Below, in pieces: positions 1 to 11,697 of a stretch of 64,000 nt of DNA (positions are counted from its first letter, which is position 1; each line of letters begins with the position of its first letter). The position numbers and the translations under genes are program-made. Source of the DNA: Aquatica leii (lineage: Eukaryota > Arthropoda > Insecta > Coleoptera > Lampyridae). A model generated the notes under the pieces. The model saw nothing but the letters and a program-made list of their open reading frames with translations, ran no database searches and was not told the DNA's origin. The DNA is taken from positions 128,474,255 through 128,538,254 of the forward strand of contig CM069432.1 in the NCBI GenBank assembly GCA_035610365.1, read 5' to 3'.

Positions 1-377
1 ACAAATAATAATTAAGAAAAAATTTAATATAACTAAATTTTAATAAAGCCCGACACTCGTTTAACAGCTAAGATTAAATGCTATAAACAACACGCGAATC
101 CCCAACTAAAGTTTTATTTATTTACGCAATCAATGTTTTTATTACGGGAGCGATATTACTTAATGATATTTACACTAAAAATCGCGAACAGCTTTATCTA
201 TTTACACGATTTCCACGGGTTTTAAACCGGACACCTGATACCAATTTCGAACGAATTTTATTATTGAGACTAATTTATTTAAACGACTAAAAATATGTTT
301 TACTTATACTAGAAATATCTACACTTGTAAATTAACCGAACTAATTAAATCTAATAATATTTAATAAAAACACTTAC
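1..377 (-). other. Putative first intron (partial) of the heat-shock gene
   Basis: AT-rich, stop-rich sequence on both strands begins (minus strand) with the donor GTAAGTG at 377-371 and runs off the left edge. No acceptor followed by an open frame is recognisable within the window. Confidence 0.35.
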
Positions 378-547
378 ACTAATAAAGATAAGATAAAGTC
401 CGCGGATAGCTTCACACACTTGTTTACACTAAAATCACGTACAAGATTATTCTCTGTATATTTATGTACACACACGCGCTAACGACTTATTTACTTCAAC
501 TTGAATAATCTTCTTAACGCTGCTGTATTCGCATTACGGAAATAACT
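378..547 (-). other. Probable 5' UTR exon 1 of a heat-shock gene
   Basis: Downstream of the predicted start (547, minus strand) a 170-nt segment runs to a strong splice donor, AGT|GTAAGTG (GT at 377-376). It has no long open frame; the first ATG (534-532) opens only a six-codon upstream ORF ending in TAA. A non-coding first exon of about 150-170 nt followed by a 5' UTR intron is the arrangement known for insect Hsp90 (hsp83) genes, whereas most hsp70 genes lack an intron. The Hsp90 assignment is inference from architecture only, because the coding exon would lie left of base 1. Confidence 0.5.
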
Positions 548-676
548 GACCTACGATTTCTTTCTTCGGTATTTATACACATTTTAAAATCCTTCTCGAG
601 TGTTCCCTATCTTTTGGAATATCTTCTAGAAGATGGATAAAAACTTCGAGAAAGCTCTTGAATTTGCAAATAACTT
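543..676 (-). promoter_or_regulatory. Heat-shock-type core promoter: HSE cluster, TATA box and initiator
   Basis: Read on the minus strand, this is a textbook heat-shock promoter. A TATAAATA box lies at 577-570. An arthropod initiator TCAGTTA (549-543) puts the +1 A at 547, exactly 30 bases downstream of the TATA start. Upstream, at about -46 to -129, are dense nGAAn/nTTCn heat-shock factor units on alternating strands: TTCtcGAGtgTTC at 593-605, GAA at 617-619, a perfect TTCtaGAA at 624-631, TTCgaGAA at 645-652 followed by a half-matching unit and GAA at 660-662, and TTC at 674-676. Heat-shock factor trimers bind such arrays. Transcription would run leftward off the window, so the protein is not visible. 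That the motifs are real is direct; that the promoter is heat inducible is inference from motif density and spacing. Confidence 0.75.
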
Positions 677-3148
677 CTCAAACGTTTCACTATGATAAAT
701 TTTACATAAAAACGGTGTTCAATAAAATTACTTTATATTTCAAAATAATTTTTATTAGTATCATAGTTGTAGATTTTATCAATAGCAAATTTAGATTGTA
801 TTAAAATTAGTAAAACCAACAATAATCTGTTTTACATTTTTTTATTGTTAATTTTAAACATTGTTACGAATCAACGTTAATATATAATCGGATTATTGTT
901 TAAAAAATTTAAAGTACCAATGTATACATTAGGAGTAATAAAAAAGTAAAAAATTACAATCATAAAAAAAATTTTAGCAAAAAAATTTCCATTAGTGTTA
1001 CAACAAAGTCATATGCAGTACAACGTTTTATTTACATTTATGGAATTACAATAAGAAAAATTTATTTAAAAAAATATGAAACGTAGCAAGTTTTGTCATA
1101 ACAACTACCCGTTATGATACGTTGTTTATTCTTTTCAGAAAAAAAATGCAAGCAAGTAATCGTCTTCTTTCTGTAAACAAAATAAAACACAAAAAAACAA
1201 TAAACTAAATATTGTTTTGTATAAATGTTAGTGTTAATAAAGATATTAAATATAATTAATTTATTTTTCTACACTAGTGGATAAATTACGTTATAATCAT
1301 AAATGCGAATATAAAATACTATAATTTTTCAATTTTTGTGTATTAAATAATATTTTGTTTCTGATAACAAATAAAATATTTATCATATTAAGTAAACTAA
1401 AATCAAGTACTTTTTGTTTAAATGTTAATAATTAAAATTTGCAAATAAAAACAGAAACACAATGTTATAGTTTAAAGTAAACAAATAACTTTTATTACTT
1501 ATAATTATAAATTTGTTACAGTTAGATCTGGTTAGCACACGGTACAATTAGAAACTATAGTAAAGATAATTTAAAGCTACAATTAAAAATGCTAAAATCT
1601 TCAGTTGTTATTAAATGTTTTTTATATATTTTCTTTTAATTTAAATATTGTTATTTATTTGAAGCTAAACAACATTAACAAAAAATACTATATTCTAACA
1701 ACTTTTAAAAACTAAGTTTATTTACACGTATTTATTTGCACAATTTATTTTAGTTATTATAAATATAACTACCTTTAACTAACACTAACAAAATGCAACG
1801 GTATTGAAGAAAAAACTACTTACAAGTAATTTATATATCATTATCCTTATAATAGGTATTTACTGTCCGGAATTTTTGTTTATCTACAATGGTATTTATT
1901 TCAATTAATGTACTTTTATTTATTGTAGCACATTTAAACTGACAATCTTCTTAACGTTTTTGACTTAATTCGAGAACTGACTCCACTTATTCCAAATATT
2001 TATTATATTTTTCCTTTATCGAAATTTAAAAATTTTATTCTTTTTGATCACCGTTCTGGAGTTTCTATATATATCGGAAAAGTTTTAATCTTGTAATTAA
2101 ATTGTAAAATTTTTGTTGTATAAAAAAACATAAGTTTTTCGTGACAGTTTAAATAAAAGTTAAATACTGTTTTTATAACGGATGTTTGTATTTGATTTAA
2201 CTTAGTAGTACTTTAAGTAAGCCGGTGTTTTAAAAGTGTTAATTCGTATTTCTAAAGTTTGTACAAACTGTAAGTTCCAGTTTTATCAAAATTTTATGGT
2301 TTTCAGAAATGAATTTATAATAATAAATACAGAAATTTTGTAGTAAAACAATGTTATTGCGTTTAATAACATTTTGTCTAATTTTTTAATTTTGTAAAAA
2401 CTTAAATATACGTTGAAATAAAAACAAATAAAAAAACTAGAAAAGTTTGATTTTTCCTTCTAACGTCATTTTTTGTTTTCTGCTTTTAACAACGCTGTTT
2501 TAATACGCTTAAAATTACGTAAAACATTTAAATTATTTTTACATTTTAGATGGCCATTAAATATAAGTTCTTTAACAGGTTGCAGCAATATTTTTCTTTA
2601 AAATGACGCCATGATCTTGAATGCAATTAGTTTAGTTTAAATAATAAATTTATTAACTTGTATTTATGCAAATGATTGCTTTATTTTTGTTATAGAATTT
2701 TTAAAACGTTTATTGTTTTTAAAACAATTGGCTTTTATTAAATAGTCAACAATTACAACATTCTTGACAAAAAATAGATAATCATAAAATTACACTACAG
2801 CACTTAAAATCGCCAACACTTTGTACAATCTGTATCTAAAACATATTTTTTATCAACTTTTAATAAAAAAAATATCAACAACATACCTAGCTATTAAAAC
2901 TTATTCTAATACTGTTGTTTATAAACTTAATTTTTTTTTATATTATGCATAAAGTTTAATAACGTAAATGATTTTTTGTCTTTAAAAACACTTTATTGTT
3001 TCACAAGATATGTTTTATATAATTATTTTTAAAAATAAAATAAAATTTGAAATCTACTGCAAATAAAATAAATTATAAAAGATCAAGGCTCATATAATCA
3101 TAAAACACTTCTAACTATTTATTTACTTGATTTACTTTTTTTTTATAG
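677..3148. other. AT-rich non-coding stretch, nothing identified
   Basis: About 2.5 kb of very AT-rich sequence with frequent stops in all frames. It contains no repeat with recognisable ends, RNA gene or protein similarity that I can see. Confidence 0.6.
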
Positions 3149-3200
3149 AGAGGAAGAAGTTGTTAAACCAGTTTTAAAGAACAACGGCGTTATTAAATAA
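3149..3200 (+). other. Possible terminal coding exon (unidentified)
   Basis: A strong-looking 3' splice site (uninterrupted T tract then ATAG, AG at 3147-3148) is followed by a 16-codon open frame (glutamate-rich start at 3150) that ends in TAA at 3198-3200. The following ~180 bases (3201-3380) are less AT-rich than the surroundings and could be 3' UTR. No upstream partner exon with a convincing donor was found and the peptide matches no family I recognise, so this may be chance. Confidence 0.2.
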
Positions 3201-3380
3201 GATTTCAAGGAAATAGTTTGCAGAAAAAGAAAATAAGCGGATGCAGAATAACTTTATAAGCAAGGTCTTTGAATAACTGCCTTTATAATGTGAGCAGTAT
3301 GCGGATGAGAATTTCAATCTTGCAAAACCACGTAACGCCGTTGCGTCAGTCGTTTCTTTTGTCACCAGTTTTTATAGAAG

Positions 3381-4890
3381 AATTTGCTTGTTTGTAAAAA
3401 CTTAATTATTTTTTTTGTTTTTGATGTTTATGTACAAACACAATTCTCTATCTCTAGTAACAGTTTGGGCTAAAAATGGCTAATGTTCTGTCAAAGCTAA
3501 ACAATAGAGCCAGTAAAGAAACACAAATCGTAATACGTTAATTTTTGTTGTTTTTGCTTAAAAGTTGTAGTACCTAAACACTCAATTCAAATTTTACCCA
3601 TGAAAGGCAAATGTACACAATTTAGTATATAGATTAATTCCTGAGTTGCTTAACGTAAAATGTTACAAACTGAAGCATTTAATCGGTCTTTATCAAAGTA
3701 CTTTTTTTTTAAACGCAAAAAAATTATATTAAATGCTTCTTTTTGAAACAAGAAAACTATTTTTGAGCAGTACTTTTTACAATAGCGTTTTCTCCGTAAG
3801 TGTTTCTAGCCGCCTCTGATAGCTTAGCTCTTTAGTTAAGCTCAAATAAAAAGATATGACAAAGATGTTCGTTTTTTGTATTTTTTTTTATTTATTAAGC
3901 CAACAATTACCCTTAGAACAAATTGAAGAATTTAAAAAATGTTGAATAAGACAATACTATAACATTAAGATGACATTGATATGTGTTGTCTTAAAAACAA
4001 AAAACGTTACAAACTTTTCATCAACCCATTACTCTACCCATAATAAACTAATGTGTATGTACTGTACATACATGTAAATTATAAAAATGGTATCCTAAAA
4101 TAATATCATAATATTTGTTTATATATTATATGTAGGTTTAAGCAAAGTAAGAACACACAATTAAACCAGCATAATAAACAAGACATAAATAATGTTTTTT
4201 AAAAACCATTTTAAGATTTAGATTTTTTTTTAAATTTTAATAAGTTAGTAAACACAAAAACATTACATAAAAATTATGTTAAAGTTCTTAACTGTCATAA
4301 CATCTAATTTTTAGCATTTGTAAACCGCTTTTGACAGTTTTTGCACACTTGTCAATATAAACGTCAAACTATTTGTAAGAAATTTTTAGACTTTAAATGC
4401 CTCGTAGTCTATGTAGAAACAATAAAATTTATTCAACTGGTTTCCGTCTGAATTGAGTGTTGTTTTTTCACGTAAGAACATTCCTAAAAAGTTACCTAAT
4501 TTACACATAAATTTCTTAAATAAATAACTACCTAGCAAACACAAAATTGATAATGTTTAGTATCAGTTTCAAAACAAAAAATTTATGATTCACTCTTGTT
4601 TCAAACATAAAAGAAACCTAACTGCAATAAAATAGCTATAAGTCCATCGCTGTTTCACTTATTTGAATCAGTATAGTTTCGGTATTTTAAATTAAAATCT
4701 GTTGCAAAATAAATGTTGCATTCGGTTTACGTTTTAAAAGCTTCGTTCTTGAACTGATACTAAATGATCAATAAATATATGATTTTCTTGTTTCAATAAT
4801 GAACTAAAACAATTCTTTTAATAATATAATAATACATTTTCGAATGCACGTTTCAAATTTTATTGCACAATAAATATTTTTTGTACATTA
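3381..4890. other. AT-rich non-coding stretch
   Basis: Apart from the probable polyadenylation signal of the neighbouring small ORF (AATAAA on the minus strand at 4864-4859), I see only AT-rich sequence with short chance ORFs. A donor-like GTAAGTG sits at about 3796-3802 without any supporting open frame. Confidence 0.5.
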
Positions 4891-5396
4891 TCACATTGAG
4901 TTTTTTACATATTGCAACTTTTTTTGATGTGGTCTTTTCACGGAAGCCTCGAAAACTGCATCAGTCACTGTTGGGTAGCAACTTTTAACCGCATCTGTAA
5001 CATAGAAATAAATATTTCATTTATATACATACATAACCACAGAGTTACACAAAATTAATTACATTTTTTTAATCAAAAACAACACAAACTTAATATAAAT
5101 ATCACTTTAGCAATCATTAGAAAGTTATAAAAACACTGTGAATACCTTTAGCTGTACATAATCGTATAGAAAACTTGAAGAATTGAACTGTAATTATAAA
5201 TCTTAAAGTAACATCAGATTTACGCAATAATCTACCTTAACGCAACCATGTGTATTAATTTACATTTTTTTTATACAAATTAAAACATGATATATAAAGA
5301 ACAGAAATGATAATAATATCGATTACAATTATGGATTATAATAAAATGTTTCGACTTACCGTTTATTGTTCCATTTCGTAATTGTACACACAGCAT
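4891..5396 (-). CDS. Candidate small spliced gene, 46 codons in two exons, unknown function
   Basis: Exon 1 starts at ATG 5396-5394, just after an in-frame stop, and runs 37 nt to the donor G|GTAAGTCG (GT at 5359-5358). Exon 2 begins at 4994 after a pyrimidine-containing acceptor ending TTACAG and is open for 34 codons to TGA at 4893-4891. Joining them keeps frame exactly (141 nt) and gives a 46-residue basic peptide. A canonical AATAAA signal lies about 27 nt past the stop. Exon 2 has clearly higher GC than its flanks. The peptide has no signal peptide or membrane segment and I do not recognise the family; the true start may be in a further upstream exon. Splice sites, frame and polyadenylation signal are seen directly; that it is expressed is inference. 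Confidence 0.4.
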
Positions 5397-5399
5397 CAC

Positions 5400-8007
5400 T
5401 TATCAAACTACAACGGAACAAGTGAAAAGATATTAATTTGCAGCGCAAGCGTTGACGACAGTAATCAAAATGATAGCAACGACTAATGCTGACTAATCAC
5501 AAGGTATTCGTTTTTAATAGAACGATTCCACTGTTTTGAAAACAATTCAATTTTATTTAATCGATGTTCAAACAATTCTAGTTATTCAAAAATATTCGGT
5601 TTGAATAAATCAGTTTTTAGACGGTTGCTGATTATGGGATAAAAATTGCAAGTACTGAAACGGTTTAAAACTGATTGTGATTAATCGGAACTCTTTCAAT
5701 TTATTCACTGTCAGTTACATGTAAATGATATAAAATTGGAACTAACACGAAACAACGTAATGAAACAATTGTTTTAATTTTGTGACTGGAACAGTTTCAA
5801 TCCGTGTTTACTGGGTATTATGTTAACAAAAATAATTATAAAAATCCTTTTGTTTCGTTGATGTTTTTTTCTACAGAATAAAACTTTTTTTAAATAATAG
5901 AAAAAATTTAACTGATAAATATTATCTTTAATTAGAAATGTTTTAATTTTTGTTTAATGTTTAAGTTATTACTTTAAAACGCATATTTTTTATTGCTGAT
6001 TAATTGAACCTAATTTCAAACAAGAAATTATTTGTTTTAGTTTATTTATAACAGTTTTGTGGCATTAAATTAAATAAATACCAAAAATGTTAAAAATGAC
6101 AATAATCAAAAATAAATAATTTTTGCATAATTAAAAACATTTTTATGAAAATTTAATATATTAGTTTTTAAATTCAAATAAAATCAGATAAAGCCTAAAT
6201 AATAAAAATTTATTGATATTACCTTGGTTTTGTATATTATTCTTACTACAAAAATGTAAATTTTTAAAAACTATGCAAATCAAATCAATAACATAATATA
6301 GCTTTTGAGAATAGAAAATTAAGTTAAATTTGCATTTTGCGTTTGTTAAATGTAACGTTAAAATCAACCCAATTTGGGTAATTTTTTTTATCTATACACA
6401 ATTAACCAAATATAATATTAAAAAGCAAAACCAAAACCATTCATAATATTGATCAAATAAATAACAAATTTATACGTTTACTAACATATAACTTCATCTG
6501 TAATCATAGTTAAAAATTGTTTTTACATAATCTGTTTCTATTTAAAGTCCTTTAGTATGTGTTAAATATTTTGTAGTTTTAGTAATGTTTATTTATTATA
6601 TTTTCTGTACTACGTGCATTTAATAAGAAATTATTAATTTAAAATGAAAAATTCTAGCACAAGTATAAACATTGGTAAAAAGACTGCACAATCTACTTAA
6701 CAAAGCAGTTTGTTTAAAAAAAGATTCGTATATTTTTTGGTTTGGTAAAATGTTTTTCCTCCGTAAATATTAATAAAATGTTTCTTCAAATAAAATTTTT
6801 ATAAACTTTCTGTTTTTAGAAGTATTAGTTAAACAAGTTTTGGCATAGTTTTATCTAAACATAACATTTATATTTATAAAAAAAGTGCATAAATAATTAA
6901 CTGTAAGAATTTAGTCATTACAATTACAAACTTCAAATAACAATATAATTTTTGTCTTTCACTAAAACCATATCAAAATAATAAACATAAATTTGTTCGT
7001 CAAGCTTTTTTTGTTTTTGATAAACCAACCTGTTAATAGAAACAAGACAAGCAATTTATTTTGACAACATTAAAGGTTTAGCAAATATTAAACATGTTTG
7101 GTCTAGAGTAGCTAAAAAAACTATTCATTAAAAAGCACATAATTAAATAAGATCTATAAAAATGCAAATACTAATAAATTTGTTTAATACAGATACCACA
7201 ATTAAACTTATTTTATCAAAAAATCGTTTAGTGATGAAAAATGAAAAAACAAGATACTTTACTTTATTTTTGTAAATACTATTGTTAATTTTAACTTTAA
7301 TAAAAATTAATAAAGTTTTGCAATTTTATTTTAATAAATGCACAATAAAATCTCAAATAAAGTTATTATTTTATTTTATTTTTATTCTGTATTATTTATT
7401 CTATCATTTAGTTGTATTTTTACTATCATAAAATCATAATCAAATTCAAACAAAACTAAAAATAAAGTAAAAGTAAAATTATGCAGATAAATAAAGTCAG
7501 CAATAAACGTAAATAAACAAAAAAAGTAGTTTAAAGAATAAGTATTGTTATAATTTAGTTGACAAGTTGATGAATATATTTATTTTAAACTCTTTCTTTA
7601 ACTTTTAGTTTTGCGTTTTAAATTGATTGATTTTATAAAACTTTTTATATAAATAAAAAAAACATTGCTAATTTAAATTTTTTAGTTTGTATTAAGCATG
7701 AACTGCCGCTGTTTTTACCTTTATTTACAAAAAATTGATATAAAGTAATTGTTCAATAAAATGTAAACGGTTAACATCAATATCAAATATTTATAACTTG
7801 TTACTTACCACGTGCTTTCACTTAATAATGACATTGTGTTTTCAATAATTTTAAAGGTATAGACTCAATAACAATGTTTTATTAATAAATTGTTATATTA
7901 ATTAAATGTTAGAAAATCGATTGTGGTTCATCTTCTTGATATGTAGTCGATTTTCTTGTACGTACGTACTTATTACTGAGTTTATCGGTAAGTTTCAAAA
8001 TATCTTT
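5400..8007. other. AT-rich non-coding stretch, nothing identified
   Basis: About 2.6 kb, AT-rich throughout. The only open frame of note (6161-6367, minus) is composed of AT-driven residues (Leu, Phe, Asn, Ile, Lys) and resembles no family. No repeat ends or RNA genes were recognised. Confidence 0.6.
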
Positions 8008-8037
8008 TCAACAACTTATGTTTTTGTGTGTACATAA

Positions 8038-8065
8038 ATTATTATTATTATTATTGTTATTATTC
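8038..8065 (-). repeat. (AAT)n tail of the LINE
   Basis: A run of ATT units on the plus strand (AAT on the element strand), interrupted once by GTT. It lies directly 3' of the RT frame and gives the poly-asparagine stretch at the end of that frame, as expected for the simple-repeat tail of some LINEs. Confidence 0.7.
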
Positions 8066-9545
8066 TTTATTGTTGTGAAAGACTCAGCAGAGTATACAAA
8101 CGTCATAATATACAAGAAGAAATTAAATCTAATTATTCTTTTTTGTATTCTAAACACTCGAATAGTTTCAAAACAATGACCCCACAAAACAATACAATAT
8201 TTGATAGTACTATACGCACTCTCATAATAAAAACTTAATAATACATCTCCATTCACAGTTTGCTTTAGCAACTTTAAACAATAATAATCTCTATTTAGTT
8301 TTTTACAAACACTATTAATATGTTGCATCCAGTTTAATTTGGAATCGATAACCACACCAAGAATTTTAGTTTCTGATATTCTCATTATTTCTTTCCCATC
8401 TAACGTAATATTAAGATTGAAATATTTGATATTAGGTCTTTCAATTAAGAGATAGTAACTTTTATTTAGATTTAGAATTAATTAATTTTTATAACACCAT
8501 TTGTTAAACTCATTAAGCGATTTATTAGCTTTTATCTGAAGTTCTGTAAGCGATGGTGCAGATACAATAACCGATGTGTCATCTGCATACATTATCACTT
8601 CACCATTTGTTATATGTTAAGGAAGATCATTTCTAAATAGCACAAATAATATGGGTCCAAGATTACTTCCTTGTGGAACACCATTGTTTAATTTGTATTT
8701 ATTTTATTTTGTTTTATTAATATCTACAATTATGTGTCACTGCTAAAGATATGAACGCAACTATTTGTTAGAAATTCTGCTTATTCCCATTCTATCTAGT
8801 TTGCTTAGTAAAAACTGATGATCCACAGTATCGAAAGCCGCTGACAAGTCTAGTAGTAGTATACATACATGTTGTCCATTGTCCCAAGATTTCAATGTGT
8901 GTTCAAGAAAGGTACAACACGCTGTTGTTGTTGAGGGTTTAGGTCGAAATCCGTGCTGATTCTTACTAAGCAGATCATTGTTAATAATAAAGTTTAGTAT
9001 TCTTTTGTACATAAGACCCTCAAGCAATTTGGAAAACACGGAAAGTATTGAAATAGGTCGATAGCTTTCTATTTTGGTTTTTCCTCCTTTTTTGTTTATT
9101 GGTTTAAAAAAATTTCCATTTTTAAACGATATATTTGCTATTTCACTAAATGCAGGTGAAATCAAATGTTTAAATTTTTTTAAAATTACTGACGGTATGT
9201 TATCACTTCCTGTTGCATATGAACTGCTCATTTTCTGTATTACTAAACTTAGTTCATTCTCATTAGTAGGATATAGGAATATGGTATTTGTAGATATTTC
9301 AGGTAATGTACATGATGTGGAAACTTTGTGTCCGTACTTTTTATGTATTTTTAGTTCAGCCATATTTGCATAATAAGAACCAAATAAGTTAGATATTTGC
9401 TTCAGATTTTTAATGTTTTCATTTTCTTTATAAATAATGTTAGTTAAATGAATATCGCGCTTTTTTGTTTGTAAAATGTTATTAATTACTCTCCATTTCC
9501 CTCTTGTTAAATTATTGCTAAAATCATCGTTTTCATGTAATTGCT
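8066..9545 (-). pseudogene. Reverse transcriptase region of the LINE (broken)
   Basis: The open part runs from about 9545 through the linker to 8761 and includes the RT fingers (SYRPISILSVFSKLLEG, about 9070-9020), the template-gripping GFRPKPSTT block and catalytic motif A DLSAAFDTVDHQFLLSK (about 8850-8800). After a frameshift and stops the sequence continues with NGVPQGSNLGPILF (about 8690-8650) and the catalytic YADD box (about 8600-8590). The thumb, ILGVVIDSKLNWMQHI, follows at about 8365-8320. In-frame stops interrupt the region between the PQG box and YADD and after YADD. Both catalytic aspartate boxes survive, but the reading frame does not. Confidence 0.85.
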
Positions 9546-9699
9546 TTTCGCATCTTGAATGTGTTTAAAATGTTCTTTTTTTTTCTCTTTGTAGAGTTGT
9601 TCTAGTAATCTACTTGATATATTAGCTTAAAACTTACTTGAAAACAATATTCCAAATTTTTGAAAAAAATATCAAATGCTTAATCAATATCGGTTACAT

Positions 9700-10400
9700 T
9701 ATTAGAGGTGTTTTTCCAATTTATTTTATGTAACATCAAGTCCATTTGGTTAGTTCCTAGATTATTAATTGCTCTGAGCTAAATGGTCACTTAAGGTAAA
9801 ATTTAATATTTGATGATTACTATAGTTTAGGTTATTACTTATTATACAATAGTCTAGTCCAGTCTTTGCATTTAAAAAAATTCGAGTATGTGTTGTAACG
9901 ATATTAGTCGATATTAGTGATTCAATAATATCAAAAAAAGTTTTTTAATTTAATATAATAAAAAAATTATGTTTAAATTACCACATATAATTAAAGCATG
10001 TTTACTAGGATCAAGCACTTCAATTAATTTGTTGAATAAATTAAAAAAATGTTCATAGTCTCCTGATGGTGATCTGTACATGACTACAATATACATATTT
10101 CTATGGCAAAACGTTCAATTTTACTTAAAGGTTAACAGAAATTTTTAAATTGATCAGATACGTATATTGCTACTCCTCGATGTAGTTTATTTTTTCTAAA
10201 AAAATAACTATTCAGATTTAATCCGTTAATCTTTACGGTGTCAATAAATAGGTAATTTTGCCAATGTTCTGAGACACAGAATATTTTACAAGTATTAATA
10301 ATGTTAGCTTCTATTTGATTTATTTTGTTAGAAATGCATTGGTTTATTGGTTCGAACTTTTGAAAATATCTGTTATTATAAAATGGACTAATTATTGCAA
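9700..10400 (-). pseudogene. Endonuclease region of the LINE (heavily decayed)
   Basis: On the minus strand the remains of an APE-type endonuclease are readable in pieces: a VSEHW box (about 10285-10265), HRGVAIYV (about 10180-10150) and, towards the 3' end, the SDHLAQ-like catalytic box (about 9800-9780). These are the conserved E-H, GG-I-V and S-D-H motifs of LINE endonucleases. Several stops and indels separate them, so no ORF of useful length remains. It sits between ORF1 (10522 upward) and RT (9545 downward), the normal order. Confidence 0.7.
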
Positions 10401-10409
10401 ATTGAGGTC

Positions 10410-11157
10410 AGTTATCTGGATTAAATATTGCAGTTTCTTCAGTAGAAGGAATCGTTACTTTATATGCTGCTATTTCGGTAGATCTTATTTGTAATTTTTT
10501 AATATTACAGAATGTAATGTTTTATTTTTTTAAATGCGATTCTAGTTGGTTTACTGTAGTATTAGGTGATAATCGTGAGATAAAAATTTGTCGTCTACTA
10601 GCTACTGCTGTTATTTCACATTGATTAATATTAGTTCCTAAGGTAGTTTTATTGGTTTTTTTGGTTCTCTTATTAGATACAGTAATGTAACTAGCATTAC
10701 TAATTAACGATTCTTCATCAAGTACTATATTGTTCAGTTGCATATTATTTGAAAGTAAATCATTGTTTAAATTAAGTATTAAGTATTTTTGATTTTTGTT
10801 TATTTAATAATTTCAAGGATTTTGATTTATCGGTTGTTACTATTTTATATACATTATCTGCAATTGGTTTATTTGAACTCGTTTCAATTGCATTATTATT
10901 GACGGGATTTTTATTTTTGATGACATCACTGTATGATGGAATTTTATTAGTTTGTTGAACAGATGCAGTTTCCGTATTAGAATAAGTAGATGATAGTAAT
11001 CTATTAAGTAATCCTACTTGGGTTTTTAGTGATTCGATAGTATCTTTTTGATTACTAATAATTAGATCTTTGTGAGCTAATATGGATTTTAAGTAGTTAA
11101 TTTCAGTTGAACTTACTTCACTACTGTTGACATTGGTAGCGTCAATACTGACTTCAC
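10410..11157 (-). pseudogene. LINE ORF1, coiled-coil and C-terminal part
   Basis: This continues the ORF1 whose first 67 codons lie beyond the piggyBac at 12713-12913. The segment at about 11157-10990 is hydrophilic, with heptad-like hydrophobic spacing (KSILAHKDLIISNQKDTI), consistent with a coiled coil. It is followed by a Ser/Asn/Lys-rich linker. After a stop near 10768 and a frameshift, 10743-10522 gives the ORF1 C-terminal signature (FISRLSPNTTVNQLESHL). Beyond that lies a decayed YKVTIP...NPDN-stop-P block in which TGA replaces the usual Trp codon. The same C-terminal domain recurs intact in the LINE at 28382-28650. ORF1 proteins of this type bind RNA and act as chaperones for reverse transcription. 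Confidence 0.75.
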
Positions 11158-11161
11158 TTAA
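11158..11161. repeat. TTAA target-site duplication, left
   Basis: TTAA directly before the piggyBac-A 5' end; partner at 12709-12712. piggyBac elements insert at and duplicate TTAA. Confidence 0.9.
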
Positions 11162-11174
11162 CCCTTTATAGGAT

Positions 11175-11344
11175 ACTGGTCAATATTTCAACCAAGTAAA
11201 AAAAAACTTGTATCAAACAGACAGCGGTGTAATATTCAACCAGTTGATCGTTAGTGTATTGCAGAAGAAGACACTGGTCTCAAATTCGACCAATTTCTAT
11301 ATGCGAGTAAGAGAGAGAGAAACCGGTTGAATTTTTAACCAGTG
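11175..11344. repeat. piggyBac-A left subterminal motif cluster
   Basis: Four copies of a partly palindromic motif, roughly TGGTTGAAtAtTcgACCAG in either orientation, sit at 11175-11194, 11231-11250, 11273-11293 and 11322-11344. Two further copies occur near the other end. Subterminal repeats of this kind are known transposase-binding sites in piggyBac elements; the binding role here is inference. Confidence 0.6.
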
Positions 11345-11697
11345 TCCATTATTGCACCTAGCGTTATTTACACGTGTTGTGAGCCGGTCTACCTGAAAGC
11401 GGATTTTTATGTATTGTTGTTTGAAGGACTTCAGTGAAAATTCGTGGGTAAGTACAAGAATAATTGTAGATTACGATGTAGTAATTGTAATTGTCATACA
11501 AGTTTGCGCTAGGATAATATTTGTGATTTAGTTGGCATAATCACACATATGCAATCACATTGCAACGTGTTCATAAAAATTTATCAGTTAGTTTAACTTC
11601 TACAGCAATGTTGATAAAATTAAACAACTTCTTTTAACCTTTTCCATACATTTAAGAAGTAAAACAAAATTTATTTTTATCATTATTCCTTATATAC

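Noticed and set aside
3790..3805. Strong-looking splice donor GTAAGTGTT
   Set aside because: No open frame or acceptor pairs with it on the plus strand.
8038..8075. ATT microsatellite as an independent tandem repeat or CRISPR-like array
   Set aside because: It is the simple-repeat tail of the adjacent LINE; there are no spacers.
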